Shown here: positions 45,176 to 56,189 of the stretch, piece after piece | How positions within the stretch are numbered: position 1 is the stretch's first letter | How the letters are laid out: each line of letters opens with the position of its first letter | DNA from: Myxocyprinus asiaticus | Taxonomy: Eukaryota > Chordata > Actinopteri > Cypriniformes > Catostomidae | DNA length: 64,000 nucleotides | Direction of reading: 5' to 3' | Assembly: GCF_019703515.2 (NCBI RefSeq) | Contig: NC_059356.1 | Coordinates: 23,983,197-24,047,196, forward strand | Notes under the pieces: model-generated | Told to the model about the DNA's origin: nothing | Database searches by the model: none | Seen by the model: the letters and a program-made list of their open reading frames with translations, nothing else | Program-made: the position numbers and the translations under genes

Positions 45176-45267
<92 letters not shown>
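45174..45267. repeat. GA microsatellite, longest in the window
   Basis: About 45 GA units have a single GC interruption at 45200. The Ser-Leu repeat ORF on the minus strand is an artefact of this tract. Confidence 0.97.
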
Positions 45268-45271
<4 letters not shown>

Positions 45272-45946
45272 GAAGTAGCAGGTTTTTGTAACCAACCCAA
45301 CACACTAGGACCATAGTTTTCTATTTCCATCCTTCTCTCTCTGTCTGTTCTGTCATTGCCATAGAAGTATTCAGTGGCACGGTTTACCATTTTGGGAATG
45401 GATAAATGTAAGGAATGATGTTGGACTAAATCTGGACAGAAGAGATTGTGAAGGTGATGAAAAATGAGGAACATGAAGAGCCAGGTTGGATTAAATAATT
45501 CTCTTCTTATTCATCTTTAAACAAGTTACCCCCAAATCGTTCCCTCTTTCCCTTTTTTAATGGTTTTTAGCTCACAGTATGTCTTTACCAGTGGGAGGAT
45601 AATGGTATTTTGTATGTTTGCTTTTTTCCTGGGTTTGTCTTTTATGTAATTACTAGTTATGAATTTTGCTCTGAGAGTCTTTAGTTTTGATGCACAGTGT
45701 GATGATAGTGGAGCTTCAATTCACTGAGGGTTTACTGGTAATCATATAATCCAGGCTTTTCTAACCAGGGTTTGTGAACTTCTAGGGGTTCAGACTGATC
45801 ACACTGTGAATCTGACAACAGGATGTCAAAAATTCTGCTGCTGAAATTGATCTCTACTGATCGAAATTCTAATCAGTGCCCCCAGTGGCCGAAGCTGGAA
45901 GTTCTGTTGAATGTATAGGCATGAGTAAACTCCAGTTCCTAAGTGA

Positions 45947-46250
45947 AACATGGCACCAAAAGTGAGTTGTGTTTTTAGTTGTAAATGATGTACAGTCAAC
46001 AGGAATGCATATTTTACTTACTAAATCCCTAAACCCCAACCCTAAACCAGGCCCTCAGTGGAGTATACATTTAATTTTCACTTATTAAAAAAATACTTTC
46101 AAACTGAAAGTAACCTTCAAATTGCGGTCAACATTGTTTATGTGAAAGCGATTACTACCATCCCTGAAATTAGAACAGGTGTCTCTGAGGTTGCCCACAC
46201 TAGAGAACGTATTCACAAAAAGGACCGATGGGGCATGGCGCTTGTCAAAA
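45947..46250. repeat. Dispersed repeat R2, copy 2
   Basis: It is the partner of 43125-43440; shared blocks are listed there. Confidence 0.65.
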
Positions 46251-47009
46251 TTCGGTTGAATGGGGTTTATTTCAGAGTGCAGTACATGAACTTTAGTATG
46301 CAAGCATGTCTATATCCTGTTTGATCATATCGAAGGGTTCCTGAGGGAACTGCAGGAGGTTTACCAGATTGTGATAGAAATTCCAATTCCAATTTGATTT
46401 TTAAATAAATGTAAAAATGTTCATTAATATGTAGTTGTAAGAAAATATTTCCCAATTGAACATGCATATTTGTGAAATTCATTCTATTTTTTGTAAGCTT
46501 ATAGGCTCACATTACTCGGAATTGCAGGGGGTAGTAGTAAATAATTATGTTCAATGGGGTTCAGTTGAAAAAAGTTTTGGAACCTCTGATATTAGAAAAA
46601 GGTAGACAACAGCAGATTTCACTTGCTGTCCTAAATTGAAGGGTTGAGGAAGAGACTCAAAGTGCCTGTTATGGTTGTATGTGTATCTGTAGAAAGAGAG
46701 AGAGCATTTCCCCCACCCTACCAATCAGTGTATTAGATAAAAGACACAACTGAAGCAAAGTAGCATTGATGCTGGAGGCAGAAAAAATTAATAGAAAAGG
46801 AAGGACAGAACATGAGAGACAAATAAAAATGGAAGCCTGATAATAGAGTGTAGGTATTTGAGATTATATCTAGAGGGAAAGAAAGGACAAAATAAAATGG
46901 AAATGGGCTAGAAAAGGGGAAGAGCGTTTATGAGAGTCAGAGTGAGGTAGTACATGTGTAGTGTAAAGAAGAGGAGAGAGGAGATATATATATATATATC
47001 TAGGCAAAG
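46251..47009. other. Anonymous DNA, short AT repeat
   Basis: No gene was seen. A short AT run lies at 46984-47000. Confidence 0.5.
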
Positions 47010-47200
47010 TGTGGCCACTTTGAAGATGCTAAAATATAACACAGTTTTGATTTATTTTGGATTTTTTTAGTTACAACAGAATTCCCATAGTTCCATTTCT
47101 ATTATTCCATAGTTGTGATGACTTTACTATTATTCTAAAATGTAAAAAAAATAAAAAATAAAATAAAGAATGAGTAAGTGACCCTAAACTTTTGAATGGT

Positions 47201-47203
<3 letters not shown>
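47010..47203 (+). mobile_element. Tc1/mariner 3' end fragment
   Basis: It ends GACCCTAAACTTTTGAATGG, preceded by CCATAGTTGTGATGACTTTA and an ACTATTATTCTAAAATGTA block, the usual 3' terminal stretch of a fish Tc1-type element. No transposase lies upstream. Confidence 0.55.

Positions 47204-47272
<69 letters not shown>
47200..47272. repeat. Compound GT/AT microsatellite
   Basis: GT units (47200-47228) run directly into AT units (47229-47272), followed by two TACGTAAATA repeats. Confidence 0.95.
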
Positions 47273-47273
<1 letters not shown>

Positions 47274-48116
47274 GTAAATATACGTAAATATATAGGATAC
47301 GTAAAACAACACTGCTGTAGATGTCATATGTAGCTATAAAAGGGTCAAGGATGCTTTATGTATGCAGATTATGACCTGATGAATTATGTTCAAGTATAAA
47401 AAGAAGAGTGTGGATCATTAAGGCAATGTAGAAGGTACTTTATGAAGAATATCAGAATATTAGGGCATAGAATGGTATGATTAGCATTTTGAGTTTGTGC
47501 TAGATTTCAGCAGAAATGGACAGGAAAAGAGGAGGCATATGGCTGTGTTGGTTTTGGGGAATGAGAGAGACGAAGAGAGACGAAGAGAGACAAAGAACGA
47601 AAGGTTGCATTGGCACTTTAGGGGCCATGTTATGATAAATGGTCCAGTACCACATACCAGAATGCACCTTGTTCAACATGAGCTATGTGATATTTTTAGC
47701 CAATCACAGAGTCAGGAAGGTGAAGGCTAACAAGACATCAAGTGCTCCACAAAATCCCTCAAGCCTCCCTCGGTCACACCTCATTCCAGCAGCTCGAGCT
47801 GCTCATAATTCATGACTGTCTTCTGTTTCCGATTTCCTCCTACTCTCCTCTTCTGACCACCTCTTCCCTTGCCCCAATTTTATGTTCTATCCATTATGTT
47901 TTTCTGTCCCTGTGTTTGTACACCCTTTCTAACTGCCATGTGGTTTCAGAGCTGACAATTTGAAATTTCTTGATAACATGGACTGTTGTCTGTCCCACAC
48001 ACAGATGCATGACCAATTTTGGAATCTCACTTAAAATGAGGTTGGGATTTGGATATTGAACGATGGTCCTAAATCGATATAAATTGATTTACCCACTGCT
48101 CTCTCACAACAGTAGC
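47273..48116. other. Anonymous DNA
   Basis: No gene was seen. A GAGACGAAGAGA repeat (47567-47592) is present. Confidence 0.5.
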
Positions 48117-48354
48117 AGTTAAAGGGATTGTTCACTCAAAAATGAAAATTCTATAATTACTCAACCCCGTTTTTTTCCCAAAGCTATATGCCTTTATTTC
48201 TTATGTGGAACACAAAAGGAGATGTTTGACAGAATGACAACTTCAGAAGCTAACTCTCCTTTTGTGTTTTATGGAAAGTCATACAGGCTTGGAACAACAT
48301 GAGGGTGAGTGAAAAATTACAGAATTACAGGATGAACTATCCCTTTTATCTTTC
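48117..48354. mobile_element. TTAA fold-back MITE, short copy
   Basis: The left end is TTAAAGGGATTGTTCACTCA and the right end is GGATGAACTATCCCTTTTA. Inverted inner blocks are AACACAAAAGGAGATGTTTG and CTCTCCTTTTGTGTT. It is a compact palindromic copy of about 238 bp with no coding capacity. Confidence 0.75.
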
Positions 48355-49084
48355 CTTACAACATGCACACACACAATAATAGAATATCCACTTTAAAGAA
48401 AAAATACAGATAGTTATCGTGGGGGTATTTACACTTGGTCACTTCATGCATTTTTGCTGAACGGATTGCTATCCGATCATGAAAAGACCAGGTGTAAATG
48501 TCCTACAAGTAGGATTCAAGACGGATATAAATCCAAAAATGCCATGTGACTAATTATTCTGGAAAACGATGTCCTGAAAAAACTGATTGACTGGTGGCAC
48601 TACAAGAACATGCACAGTGCCAGGCCTTTCATTTGGGACTATCCTGATGGTGCACAATCTGTGACATCAAGAGTAGTAGACAGGGAAATAACAACTCTAT
48701 TTCATGGTTTTAAAAGCCCTCCAAAATAATTGGGCTCTGGTAAAACATTTACTTTGATTGCAAAATATAAATAATTAAATAACTTCAACTTTAGAATGGC
48801 CATCAATAGAGAAACAGAAATTTTACCTGCAGAATGGTATAGTTACAGCATCTAACACCAGGGGCAAACTGCTCGTGCTGACCAGCCATAACTCGACCCC
48901 CTTGGATTGGGCAGGCTAAAACTTGTCATATATATCTGTTAAGTGCATGCTGTAGTGAAAGTCACAAGTGATGTCTGTTGCTGGCAGTATTTACTGTTAC
49001 AATGCATGCTGGTTAACTCTTCGTACACCTGTTGCTATAATCACCTAATAAATACAGCTAGATAGTAAAGTTTGAAGACAAACT
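48355..49084. other. Anonymous DNA
   Basis: No gene or repeat was recognised. Confidence 0.5.
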
Positions 49085-49194
49085 TTATGTTGGCTTGACA
49101 AAGCCTTGTCTGAAAGTTTAAAATAGTTTGAAAGGTTGGAAGTTTGAAGGTCTTACAGTCAGACAGACAGAAGGAACATCATACAGATAGACAG

Positions 49195-50340
49195 CCAGCT
49201 GCAAAAAGTCCTATGCAACCCTACCCCTTGCTTGTTTTCCTGAATGGCAAATTGGTTGCTAGGGTAACCCCATTTGGTTGCTAGGCAGTTACCAAGGTGA
49301 TACTTAAAAGGCTCCTTGCTACCCTGAGTCAAATGAATGAAACCAGAAATCTCTACGATGTTCTGGTGCAGAGATATGTGATTTGTTACATGGTTGCTAG
49401 GGTAACCACATATGGTTGCTAGGCATTTACCAAGGTGATACTTAGCAAGGCTCCTTGCCATCCTGAGTGAAATAAGTCAACCCAGAAGTCTCTATGATGT
49501 TCTAATGCAGAGATATGTTATTTGCTACTTGGTTGCTAGGATAACACCATCTGGTTGCAAGGAAGTTACCAGGGTGATACTTATCAAGCCTCCTTCCATC
49601 CTGAGTGAAATCAGTCAACCCGGAAGTCTCTACGATGTTCTGGTGCAGAGATATGTGATTTGTTACTTGGTTGCTAGGGTAACCCCATCTGGTTGCTAAG
49701 AAGTTACCAGGGTGATACTTATCAAGGCTCCTTGCCATCCTCAGTGAAATAAATCAACCTGGATGTCTCTACGATGTTCTGGTGCAGAGATATGTGATTT
49801 GTTACTTGGTTGCTAGGGTAACTCCATCTGGTTGCTAAGAAGTTACCAGGATGATACTTATCAAGGCTCCTTGCCATCCTGAGTGAAATAAGTCAACCCG
49901 GAAGTCTCTACGATGCTCTGATGCAGAGATATGTGATTTGTTACTTGATTGCTAGGGTAACTCCATCTGGTTGCTGAGCAGTTACCAGGATGATACTTAT
50001 CAAGGCTCCTTGCCATCCTGAGTGAAATAAGTCAACCCGGAAGTCTCTACAATGCTCTGGTGCAGAGATATGTGATTTGTTACTTGGTTGCTAGGGTAAC
50101 CCCATCTGGTTGCTAGGAAGTTACCAAGGGGATACTTAACATGGCTCCTTGCCATCCTCAGTGAAATAAGTCAACCCGGAAGTCTCCACGATGTTCTGAT
50201 GCAGAGATATGTGATTTGTTACTTGGTTGCTAGGGTATGCCCATGTGGTTGCTAAGCAGTTACCAGTGTGGTACCAAGAAGGCTGCTTGCTGTTCTGAGT
50301 CATACAAGCCAACAATGAAGTCTCTACGACATTCTGATCC
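49195..50340. repeat. 139-bp satellite array, about 8 units
   Basis: The landmark GCAGAGATATGTGATTTG recurs at about 49368, 49507, 49645, 49784, 49923, 50062 and 50201, a spacing of 138-139 bp. A partial divergent unit precedes it. Each unit carries the X-box-like GTTGCTAGGGTAAC, a second GGTTGCTA...GTTACC pair, and CTCCTTGCCATCCTGAGTGA. Unit-to-unit identity is high. Short frames inside are incidental. Confidence 0.95.
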
Positions 50341-50790
50341 TGAGATACCCATATAAGTAGGTGGGGTCAGGTGAAGTCAGTGGGGTTTGGTTGCTAGGGT
50401 GCTCTAAATGGTTGCTAGGGCGTGGCTAAATAGTTTATATAATGATACTTGAAGACTGATTGCTCACCCAATTCAAACAAGCCAACTCTCATGTCTGTAG
50501 GACATTCTGATCTGAATATATCACACGCAGCCTTTTTGAATGGAAGTCAAAGGGGTTTGGTTGCTAGGGTGCTCTAAATGGTTGCAAGGGCGTGGCTAAG
50601 TAGTTTCCATGATGATACTTGAAGACTGATTGCTCACCCAATTCAAACAAGCCAACTCTCATGTCTGTAGGACATTCTGATCTGAAGATATCCATCTAAG
50701 CCATTTTGAATGGCAGTCAATTAGTTTTGGTTGCTAGGGTGCACTAAATAGTTGCTAGGTTGTATGCAGTTGCTAGGGTGTTAAAGTGAT
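50341..50790. repeat. 170-bp array related to the 139-bp satellite, about 2.5 units
   Basis: GGTTGCTAGGGTGC recurs at about 50389, 50559 and 50729 (170-bp spacing). Unit content: TCTAAATGGTTGC, GGGCGTGGCTAA, GATACTTGAAGACTGATTGC, ACATTCTGATCTGAA. It shares the GGTTGCTAGGGT core with the 139-bp unit but otherwise diverges, so it is probably an older variant. Confidence 0.9.
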
Positions 50791-51106
50791 GGAGTGAAAG
50801 AAAGAATAAAAAGAGTGGAGTGGTGGAAAGATAGAAAGAGAGTGATAGATAGAAAGTATGAGTGGTAGAGTGATAGTAAGTAGATTGAATCCTCTAAAGG
50901 AGTTATTACAGGGAAAAGTTTTCACACCTTGAATGGGAGTCAATTTAAAATCAGTCCTGTTCGGAAGTCTGATACGGGAATATCGGAAGTCCGATCAGTT
51001 AGAAAAGAGATAGCAACCCGAGTCAGACCAGTCTGAAAGCATGTGGTGAGTTTGGTGTTTGTAGCTTGAAAGCTCTAGGAGGAGATACTGTTTAAATTTT
51101 GGCTCA

Positions 51107-51128
51107 GAAGAAGAAGAAGAAGAAGAAA
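51107..51128. repeat. GAA microsatellite
   Basis: Seven AGA/GAA units lie near the right end of the inverted-terminal element. Confidence 0.9.
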
Positions 51129-51382
51129 CTTAAATAGTAGATCAGTATGTTGGCTTTGGCAAGCCAACATAATAATAGGCAAAACTACCAGTAGTTATAT
51201 ATTTGCTGTAGTTTATTAAACAGGTAGTGGGATAACTGTGGTCTGATTATGTTTAATTGGTGTGATTCCATCCAGTTGGTATAGCAGGTGGTATAATTAT
51301 CTGTAGCTGTATCTGTACTGTTATAACCTATAGTTTGTATGACAGTTGGTGGAGCTGTAGGCAAGTTGCCTTTTCGGTTGAG

Positions 51383-51492
51383 GGTCTTGTGGGTGAGGAG
51401 CAAGACACGTCATCTCACAAACCACTGCCAGATGGCTCCTCTTCCTCGTCTTCCTCGCCTGTAACCACAGAAACCTTCCCACTAGCCCATCT
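51383..51492 (+). CDS. Weak candidate exon, Ser-rich
   Basis: An acceptor-like pyrimidine stretch ending in AG (TTGCCTTTTCGGTTGAG, to 51382) and a donor-like GTGAGG (51493-51498) bound 110 nt with one frame open from the first base: GLVGEEQDTSSHKPLPDG, then a Ser run, then PVTTETFPLAHL. Without splicing the frame stops at TGA (51494-51496). Composition is GC-richer than the flanks and would suit a disordered region. It is on the same strand as the 24.6-kb candidate. The peptide is partly low-complexity and the minus strand is also open, so support is thin. Confidence 0.25.
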
Positions 51493-51681
51493 GTGAGGCT
51501 GTCCCACCCATTCCTCCTTCCATGCAACCACTCCCTATGGGCTACAGTGAGGGACTGAGAAAGAGAGAAAATGATCCAGAGAGAATGAGAATAAGAATGA
51601 GATTTAGAGAGGGCTCCTGGGGACTAAAGCTCTGTTAAATCCTTCCTGATTGATTGATAAATAATTTATTATATAAATATC

Positions 51682-51954
51682 ATGATGGCACCGTGGATGG
51701 CCGCCTCGGTGTGGAGCGCTCCTATTGTTTTGTTGTTTTTGTTTGTTTGTCCAGTGTTTAGTAATCTTTTTCCAGTTAGTTTTACCAGAGACGAACTGCT
51801 GAACATTCAACAGCTTATACCAGACAGTCTTTTCCCGGTTTTTGAATATTCAGACGTTTTGCTAGACATTTTAGTTGGAGGCACGGCTTTGTTGTTCGAC
51901 GAGCCGGTGCGCTGGTCAAACTCCGTCGGCGGGGCTTTCGAACAACGCTGCTGA
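51682..51954 (+). pseudogene. LINE 5' open frame, upstream of endonuclease
   Basis: The ATG at 51682 opens a 90-residue frame with a hydrophobic N-terminus (VLLFLFVCPVFSNLF) and SFTRDELLNIQQL. It stops at 51952-51954. The endonuclease frame is open from about 51960 in another phase. The likely explanation is a frameshift within the start of the single LINE ORF. The hydrophobic stretch might look like a signal peptide but I do not read it as one. Confidence 0.55.
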
Positions 51955-51959
51955 GCATT

Positions 51960-52590
51960 CATCTTGCGAATCTCCGCTCTCTTCCTAACAAAACGGACGA
52001 ACTACATCTCCTCACCCGCACAAACAAGGACTTTTCAACCTCTGTTGCCTTGTGCTTCACAGAAACCTGGTTGAGTGAAGCCATTCCGGACAGCGTGTTA
52101 CATCTGCCAGGTTTCCAGCTGTTCAGAGCGGATCGCATCGCGGAGTTAATGGGGAAAACGAGAGGCTTTGGAACATGCTTTTACATCAATGAAAGTTGGT
52201 GTTCAGATGTAACAACGTTAAAGAGGATGTGCTGTCCTAATTTGGAAGCGCTCTTTATTAACTGTAAGCCTTTCTACTCGCCGCAGGAGTTTTCCTCGTT
52301 TATTCTGGTGAGTGTGTATATCACGTCAAATGCGTGTTTGAATGCAGCCCTGCAACAGCTGGCTGATCAAATCACAGACATGGAACAACAATACCCAGAC
52401 TCAGTTATTATTATTCTTGGGGATTTTAACAAAGCAAATCTCACACATGAACTGCCCAAATACAAACAGCACATTACATGCCCCATCAGAGACAGGAACA
52501 TACTGGATCATTAACAACAATAAAGGATGCATATCGCTCTGTCCCTAGAGCAGCTTTGGGACTCTCTGATCACTGTCTGGTTCATCTTCT
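51960..52590 (+). pseudogene. LINE apurinic-type endonuclease domain, frameshifted
   Basis: Endonuclease landmarks appear in order: CFTETWLSEAIPD with the catalytic Glu (52062), GFQLFRADR, then LGDFNKANL (about 52420), and finally LGLSDHCLVHL (52561-52580) with the catalytic Asp-His pair. The first frame ends at TAA 52512-52514, just before the SDH motif, which is in another frame, so a frameshift lies at about 52480-52510. Key residues are retained although the chain is broken, which suggests a relatively recent loss of function. Confidence 0.85.
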
Positions 52591-54570
52591 TCCAACCTAC
52601 AGGCAGAAATTAAAATCAACCAAGCCAGTAGTAAGGACTGTAAAGAGATGGACCAATGAAGCAGAGCGGGAACTACAAGCCTGCTTCGATTGCATGGATT
52701 GGAGTGTTTTTGAGGCTGCAGCCACAGACCTGGACCTGGACAAGCTCACAGATACTGTTACATCATATATCAGTTTATGTGAGGATATGTGCATTCCTAC
52801 TAGGACTTATTTCAAGTTCAACAACGATGAACCGTGGTTTACAGCAGAGCTCAGGCAGCTTCGTCAGGCCAAAGAGGATGCTTACAGGGGTGGGGATAAA
52901 GTCTTGTACAATCAGGCCAGGAACACACTGAACAAGGAAATCAGAGTGGCTAAAAGAAGATACTCTGAGAAGCTGAAAAACAAGTTTTCAGCTAACGACC
53001 CTGCATCAGTGTGGAGTGGCATGAAACAACTCACAAATTACAGGACTCCCCCAACCTGTGGTTGACCAACAACTGGCTGACGACCTGAATGTATTCTACT
53101 GCAGATTTGAAAGGCCCAATCTCACACCCCACACCCACTCTGACCTTCACTTTTCACAAACACCAACACCTCCTGCAACCCCCTTCCTCCCCCCTCCTGC
53201 TACTCAACCTCCACTTAAGATCTGTGAAGATGATGTGAGGAAACAAAAGACGAGGAAATCTTCAGGCCCAGATGCCATCTCACCAGCATGTCTTCGATTC
53301 TGTGCTATCCAGCTGGCCCCCATCTTCAATAGATCTTCATAAGATCATTGGAGCAGTGTGAAGTCCCATGCTGCTTCAAACACTCAATCATTATTCCTGT
53401 CCCAAAGACACCAAAAATCACAGGACTTAATGACTACAGACCTGTCGCCCTGATGTCTGTGGTCATGAAATCATTTGAGAGACTGGTGTTGGCCCACCTG
53501 AAGAACATCACTGGACCCTTTCTAGATCCCCTTCAATTTGCTTATCGAGCAAACAGGTCTGTGGATGATGCAGTCAACATGGGATTGCATCATATCCTGC
53601 AACATCTGGACAGACCGGCGACATATGCAAGGATCCTTTTTGTGGACTTCAGTTCGGCTTTCAACACCATCATCCCAGCTATACTCCAGAATAAATTACA
53701 CCAACTCTCTGTTCCCTGTCTATCTGTCAGTGGATTACCAGCTTTCTGACGGACAGGCAGCAGCTTGTGAGACAGGGGAAACTTACTTCAAGCACCTGTA
53801 CAATCAGCACTGGTGCCCCCCAGGGATGTGTGCTCTCCCCACTACTCTTCTCCCTCTACACCAATGACTGCATTGCCAAGGACCCCTCTGTCAAGCTCCT
53901 GAAGTTTGCAGATGACACCACTATCATCGGCCTCATCCGAGATGACGATGAGTCTGCATACAGAAGGGAGGTTAAACAGCTGGCTGTCTGGTGCAGTCAA
54001 AACAACATTGAGCTGAACACGCTCAAAACGGTGGAGTTGATTGTGGACTTTGTGAACACCCCAACACTCACCATTCTAAACAGCACTGTGGCAGCAGTGG
54101 AGTCATTCAGGTTCCTGGGCACTACCATCTCACAGGACCTGAAGTGGGAGACCCACATTGACTCCATTGTGAAAAAGTCCCAGCAGAGGTTGTACTTCCT
54201 TCGCCAGCTGAGGAAGTTCAACCTGCCACAGGCGTTGCTGATACAGTTCTACTCAGCGGTCATTGAGTCTGTCCTCTGCACTTCAATAACTGTCTGGTTT
54301 GGTTCAGCTATGAAATCAGACATCAGAAGACTACAAAGGACAATTCGGACTGCTGAGAGGATTATTGGTTGCCCCCTGCCCCCCTTCAAGAACTATACAC
54401 TTCCAGAGTGAGGAAAAAGGCTGGAAAAATCACTCTGGACCCCACTCACCCTGCCCATTACCTTTTGGAACTGTTGCCTTCTGGCCGACGCTTCAGAGCT
54501 CTGAGCACCAGAACCGTCAGGCACAGGAACAGTTTTTTCCCTCAGGCTATCCATCTCATGAACAGTTAAA
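52591..54570 (+). pseudogene. LINE reverse transcriptase and C-terminal region, frameshifted
   Basis: After a linker (ADDLNVFYCRFERP; KSSGPDAISPACLR) the RT fingers/palm follow: [31 protein letters not shown], motif [12 protein letters not shown] (about 53637-53669), motif B GAPQGCVLSPLLF (about 53813), motif C FADDTTII (about 53907, the catalytic Asp pair), then WCSQNNIELN and FLGTTISQDLKW. The tail carries IIGCPLPPF and LLELLPSGRRFRAL. Frames change near 53055, 53345, 53745 and 54395. No RNase H domain is evident, as expected for this group. Confidence 0.88.
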
Positions 54571-54978
54571 CTGCCCCATTGAGTAATAACTATGTGCAAT
54601 ACACAGTTTAGTCTTTTTTTATATATTTATCCAACACATCCAATCTCTTCTGCCATTTCATTCCTCTGAAAAAAAAAAAAAAAAAAACATTTGCACTGTA
54701 CATAACAGATTTGTATTTGCACTGTACATAACAGATAACAGATTTGTATTAGATTGCACTACGTGTGTGTATGTATATGTGTGTATGTATGTATGTGTGT
54801 GTCTGTGTGTGTATGTACGTATGTGTATAACTATTTTTTATTTTTTATTATTATCTATGTCTTGCTGCTGTTTTTGTTTTGTTTTTGTATTGATGTACAC
54901 TGGAAGCTCCTGTCACCAAGACAAATCCCTTGTATGTGTAAGCATACTTGGCAGTAAAGCTGATTCTGATTCTGATTA
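54571..54978 (+). other. LINE 3' UTR with A-run and GT-rich stretch
   Basis: It contains an A-run (54669-54687), a duplicated TTTGCACTGTACATAACAGA block (54690-54740), a GT/TA-rich microsatellite (54762-54830) and the terminal TTCTGA repeats. Confidence 0.75.
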
Positions 54979-55726
54979 GTCCCCAAGGGGAATATTTGCT
55001 GTTTAACCTTTGGGAGTTGTGGCCCTCTGTCCACCTTTTATAAAGAAATAATGTTTAATTCGTTGCAGATTTAAATTGGCAGAGGAAGAGAAGGGTGCAT
55101 AATATATTTCACATCTCTCTCGCACTGTGTAAAAAATGCCCTCTGTTCAATTTAATCTTCACCTCTCAATAATATCTTCACATGAGGTGTTCATGTATAA
55201 CAACTGGGAGTCTTTGAGCCAAAGTCAATACAGCCGGATCAATGGAGGAAACGCACTCTATCCAGAAACAAATAAGCAAACACACATGGTAAAACACAAT
55301 GCTCCCATTCTAGATAAACTATATCAGCAAGTACATCAATGACGGATCATTTCCCAGTGTTTCCCACAGGATTTTGTGAGACTGTGGTGGATGAACCTCG
55401 GACCCTCTAGGGGGATCCAGGGACATGCTCCCCCGTAAGAAAATTTTGTACATTTTAAAGTTAAATGCATCAATCTGGTGCACTTTGAGAGCAAAATTAA
55501 AAGGCTAGATCTATGAAGAACTTTGTGCTCTTGTAAACAATTTTGTGCTCTAGTAGTAATTTAATCATAAACACATTGGTTGAATTAAACTTACCATGTG
55601 GAGTAACATAAAGCCAGTGTTTAAACTGGGGCAATTGCAGCCATTCAGGATTCCACCCTGATTTCCAGTGTTTGCCTGCACCTAGATGGCATAAACAAAA
55701 TAAATATTTCCCACATACACCAACAA

Positions 55727-56135
55727 CTACTGAAAATATTCTGACCTACTGCGCCTTTCTCTGCTATTAAAATCATCTGCTGTCCCTCCTTCAGGGGAGG
55801 CTATCTCTCCTGCTGCCACTATGGGAAGTACCTGCCCTGCTGCCCCTCTCTGAATGTCTGTCCCTCTATGAGAGTCAGCTGAGGCTGTCTCTCCTGCTGC
55901 CCCTGCTATCTCTTCTGTTACCTGGAGAAGCTGTCTCTTCTGCCACAAAGAAACAAGTAACATTAAAATTCCACTGTTACTCCAGTTTATTTCTTGACAA
56001 AAGCCTATGAATAATCTGTTTGGCTATTGACTTGCCATCTAACTATGCTAGCTGTCCTAGCTAGCTACCTCTTTAGCTGTTTCTTCCTCATCTGGTGGTG
56101 GATTTTGCTCTCTCTTCTTGAAATATTAAAAAATG
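55727..56135 (-). pseudogene. Exon-like remnants of a hAT transposase N-terminus
   Basis: On the minus strand, a piece near 56135-56065 reads FKKREQNPPPDEEETAKE and is followed by a GTAGCT donor-like site. A second open piece (55727-55940) is preceded by an acceptor-like TTTCTTTGTGGCAG and encodes repetitive AAGETASAD/AAGEIASPE units. A basic FKK start followed by acidic low-complexity sequence is how several fish hAT-type proteins begin. No zinc finger or catalytic region remains. The assignment is tentative. Confidence 0.3.
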
Positions 56136-56189
56136 TTCATGATCTGAAAATCAAGAGTACAAACATTAAGCTTAAAACAGAAGCATTAC

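Larger units (their letters stand above)
49086..51171. mobile_element. 2.1-kb inverted-terminal element filled by tandem arrays
   Basis: The left terminus TATGTTGGCTTGACAAAGCC (49086-49105) pairs with the right terminus, which read inward is TATGTTGGCTTGCCAAAGCC (51152-51171): 19 of 20 identical. The right end is also a self-palindrome (TATGTTGGCTT...AAGCCAACATA). Between them lie the 139-bp array, the 170-bp array and a purine-rich, GAA-containing right part. There is no transposase. No unambiguous target duplication was seen, so the superfamily is open. Confidence 0.65.
51660..54978 (+). mobile_element. Non-LTR retrotransposon (LINE), nearly full length, inactive
   Basis: About 3.3 kb hold an APE-type endonuclease, reverse transcriptase and the C-terminal region of a jockey/CR1/L2-group LINE, followed by a 3' UTR that ends GCTGATTCTGATTCTGATT (54959-54977). 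A short repeated tail instead of poly-A is typical of the CR1/L2 side of this group. The exact clade needs a tree. The 5' boundary is inferred from the start of GC-rich sequence near 51660. At least five frameshifts split the polyprotein, so the copy is dead. Same group as the 3' fragment at 2575-2826. Confidence 0.9.

Noticed and set aside
45072..45314. Ser-Leu repeat ORF
   Set aside because: It is the translation of the GA/CT microsatellite.
51682..51954. Secreted protein with signal peptide
   Set aside because: The hydrophobic N-terminus lies at the 5' end of a LINE whose endonuclease follows directly in another frame; a frameshifted LINE ORF start is simpler.
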